Of a DNA stretch of 64,000 bases, positions 62,959 to 64,000 are shown piece after piece. The position numbers and the translations under genes were made by a program. Numbering within the stretch: the first letter of the stretch is position 1; each line of letters starts with the position of its first letter. Under the pieces are notes generated by a model. That model was not told where the DNA came from. It worked only from the letters and a program-made list of their open reading frames with translations, and searched no databases. Source of the stretch: Meloidogyne chitwoodi (Eukaryota; Nematoda; Chromadorea; Rhabditida; Meloidogynidae); the NCBI GenBank assembly GCA_015183035.1, contig JACZZP010000005.1, positions 1,178,001 through 1,242,000 of the forward strand, read 5' to 3'.

Positions 62959-63642
62959 TTAAATTCTAAGAATTGTTTCACGTATTTTACATAATCGTTT
63001 ATGCAGCCTTTCTCTTCTTTCTGCTTCAACACTATTCATTGGAATTTTAAAATCATTTATTAAATTTAAAACATCTGTAGTACATCCTAATTGTGTATAA
63101 ATTGGAGTTACTATTTGTTCAGCTTGTGCTATACCAAATAATGTTATAATATTTATTTGACCTTTGATTCTGACAGGTATTCCATTAAAATAAATATCAC
63201 TTTGAAAATGTATCTGAGGGATTTAAATTATTATTTTATTTTTAGTATTAAAATAAATTAATTTAAACTTCATTTTGTTCTGATATTATGTTTGAGTTGT
63301 TGAGGGTTAAATGTAAATTTAAACCATTGCTTGGAACTGCCTTAATAAATTAATAAAGTAAATCAGAATAACTAAAAAAAGAAAATAATTTTTTTATAAA
63401 ATAATAAAATTTAACAATTTTTAAACTTTTGAGATATTTCTGTTTTATTATTTTTTAATTCTTACAATATGTAGTTTTTTAGATATTTGCACAGATTGAA
63501 GTAAATTTTGTTGTCTTTCACGTTCTTTTGCATGAGGAATTCCTGCAAAACAAATACCTCTATTTAATTCTATTAAAAATGAATCAATTTGTGAATTATT
63601 TTGATCATTAGTAGTTGATAATTTTTGTTTTTTATTAGACAT
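62959..63642 (-). CDS. Unrecognised conserved-looking small protein
   Basis: The start at 63640-63642 gives MSNKKQKLSTTNDQNNSQID, then SFLIELNRGICFAGIPHAKE. Spliced exons continue AVPSNGLNLHLTLNNSNIIS, IHFQSDIYFNGIPVRIKGQI, NIITLFGIAQAEQIVTPIYT, QLGCTTDVLNLINDFKIPM and NSVEAERRERLHKRLCKIRE, ending TILRI at 62959. There is no signal peptide or membrane segment, so it is probably an intracellular protein of about 160-170 residues. A structured middle with alternating hydrophobic residues and a basic C-terminal helix are visible, but I do not recognise the family. Confidence 0.6.
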
Positions 63643-64000
63643 ATATTTAATTTAAAATATAGTAATTTTAATTATTTATTTAAAAATATTATTTCGATTA
63701 ATTTGTAGTAAATATATTATTTCTGATTTTAAATAAGTAATGAACAAGTAAATATATAAAAAAATATTTTTATAAAAAAAAAGATTTTATCTTAAAGAAA
63801 CCTCTCCCTCTATAATAATAACCTCAAAATATTCTTTTCTCTCTCTCTCTCAAATATATCCAAAATGAACTGTCATTCTTCTTCCTATTAATATAGGTAT
63901 AAATATAATTTTATTTTTTCTATCCCTCATTAATTCCCCGCACTGATTATTTAATTTGATAAAATTATATATTTAAAAATATTTATTTATTTATTAAATT
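63643..64000. other. AT-rich region to the window end, with a CT microsatellite
   Basis: A short run of CT dinucleotides lies at about 63837-63851. Otherwise nothing is recognised; this is presumably upstream of the small minus-strand gene. Confidence 0.65.

Noticed and set aside
1..64000. tRNA genes, rRNA, CRISPR arrays and bacterial-type operons
   Set aside because: I looked for T-loop-like GGTTCRAATC with matching stems and for regularly spaced repeats and found none; the many AT simple-sequence runs are not arrays.

Overview
The window looks like nuclear DNA of a nematode with an extremely AT-rich genome. The evidence is very short exons split by many small AT-rich introns, together with nematode-typical families: ShK-type secreted proteins, a DUF281-like membrane protein, a DEG/ENaC channel, a nematode-type Cys-loop receptor, a cuticlin-like ZP protein, cyclin B3 and an UNC-84-like SUN protein. 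A root-knot or related tylenchid nematode (Meloidogyne-like, low GC) is my best guess; this is inference from composition and gene style. All eukaryotic CDS coordinates below are outer limits of spliced genes. Exon borders were read by hand and many are approximate.

Layout. 0-1.6 kb: NUP107-like nucleoporin (-). 2.2-3.7 kb: secreted protein with four ShK-like modules (-). 4.8-8.6 kb: alpha-type nicotinic acetylcholine receptor subunit (+), which carries a complete U1 snRNA gene in one intron. 8.7-11.1 kb: a DUF281-like type II membrane protein and an unrecognised N/Q-repeat protein (both -). 11-15 kb: gene-poor DNA with hairpins and a decayed Merlin/ISXO2-like transposase. 15.2-25 kb: cyclin B3, a TTLL11/TTLL6-like tubulin ligase and an SPPL2-like intramembrane protease, all on -, followed by a hAT-type non-autonomous element. 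A TA-flanked foldback element sits in an SPPL2 intron.

28-35.5 kb: PLA2-like secreted protein (+), DEG/ENaC channel (-), a possible neuropeptide-type precursor (-) and a ZP/cuticlin-like protein (+). 36-43.5 kb: the most unusual gene. It is a roughly 2,000-residue, Lys/Asn/Ile-rich reading frame with a signal-peptide-like start and a poly(A) polymerase domain with intact catalytic aspartates at its C terminus. 44.3-51 kb: calpain-7 (+), a calponin/transgelin-like protein (-) and a second ShK protein (-). 52-56.6 kb: a Gly-rich secreted peptide (+) and an AP-2 transcription factor (-) whose intron holds a long foldback of tandem GGAAAATTCCTCC-like units. 58.7-63.6 kb: an UNC-84-like SUN protein (+) and an unrecognised small protein (-).

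The genes do not form one pathway. They are a mixture of housekeeping genes (nuclear pore, nuclear envelope, cell cycle, tubulin modification, proteolysis) and secreted or cell-surface genes. Shared peculiarities are several introns whose 3' splice site must be AAG rather than TAG or CAG, and intron-borne mobile DNA.
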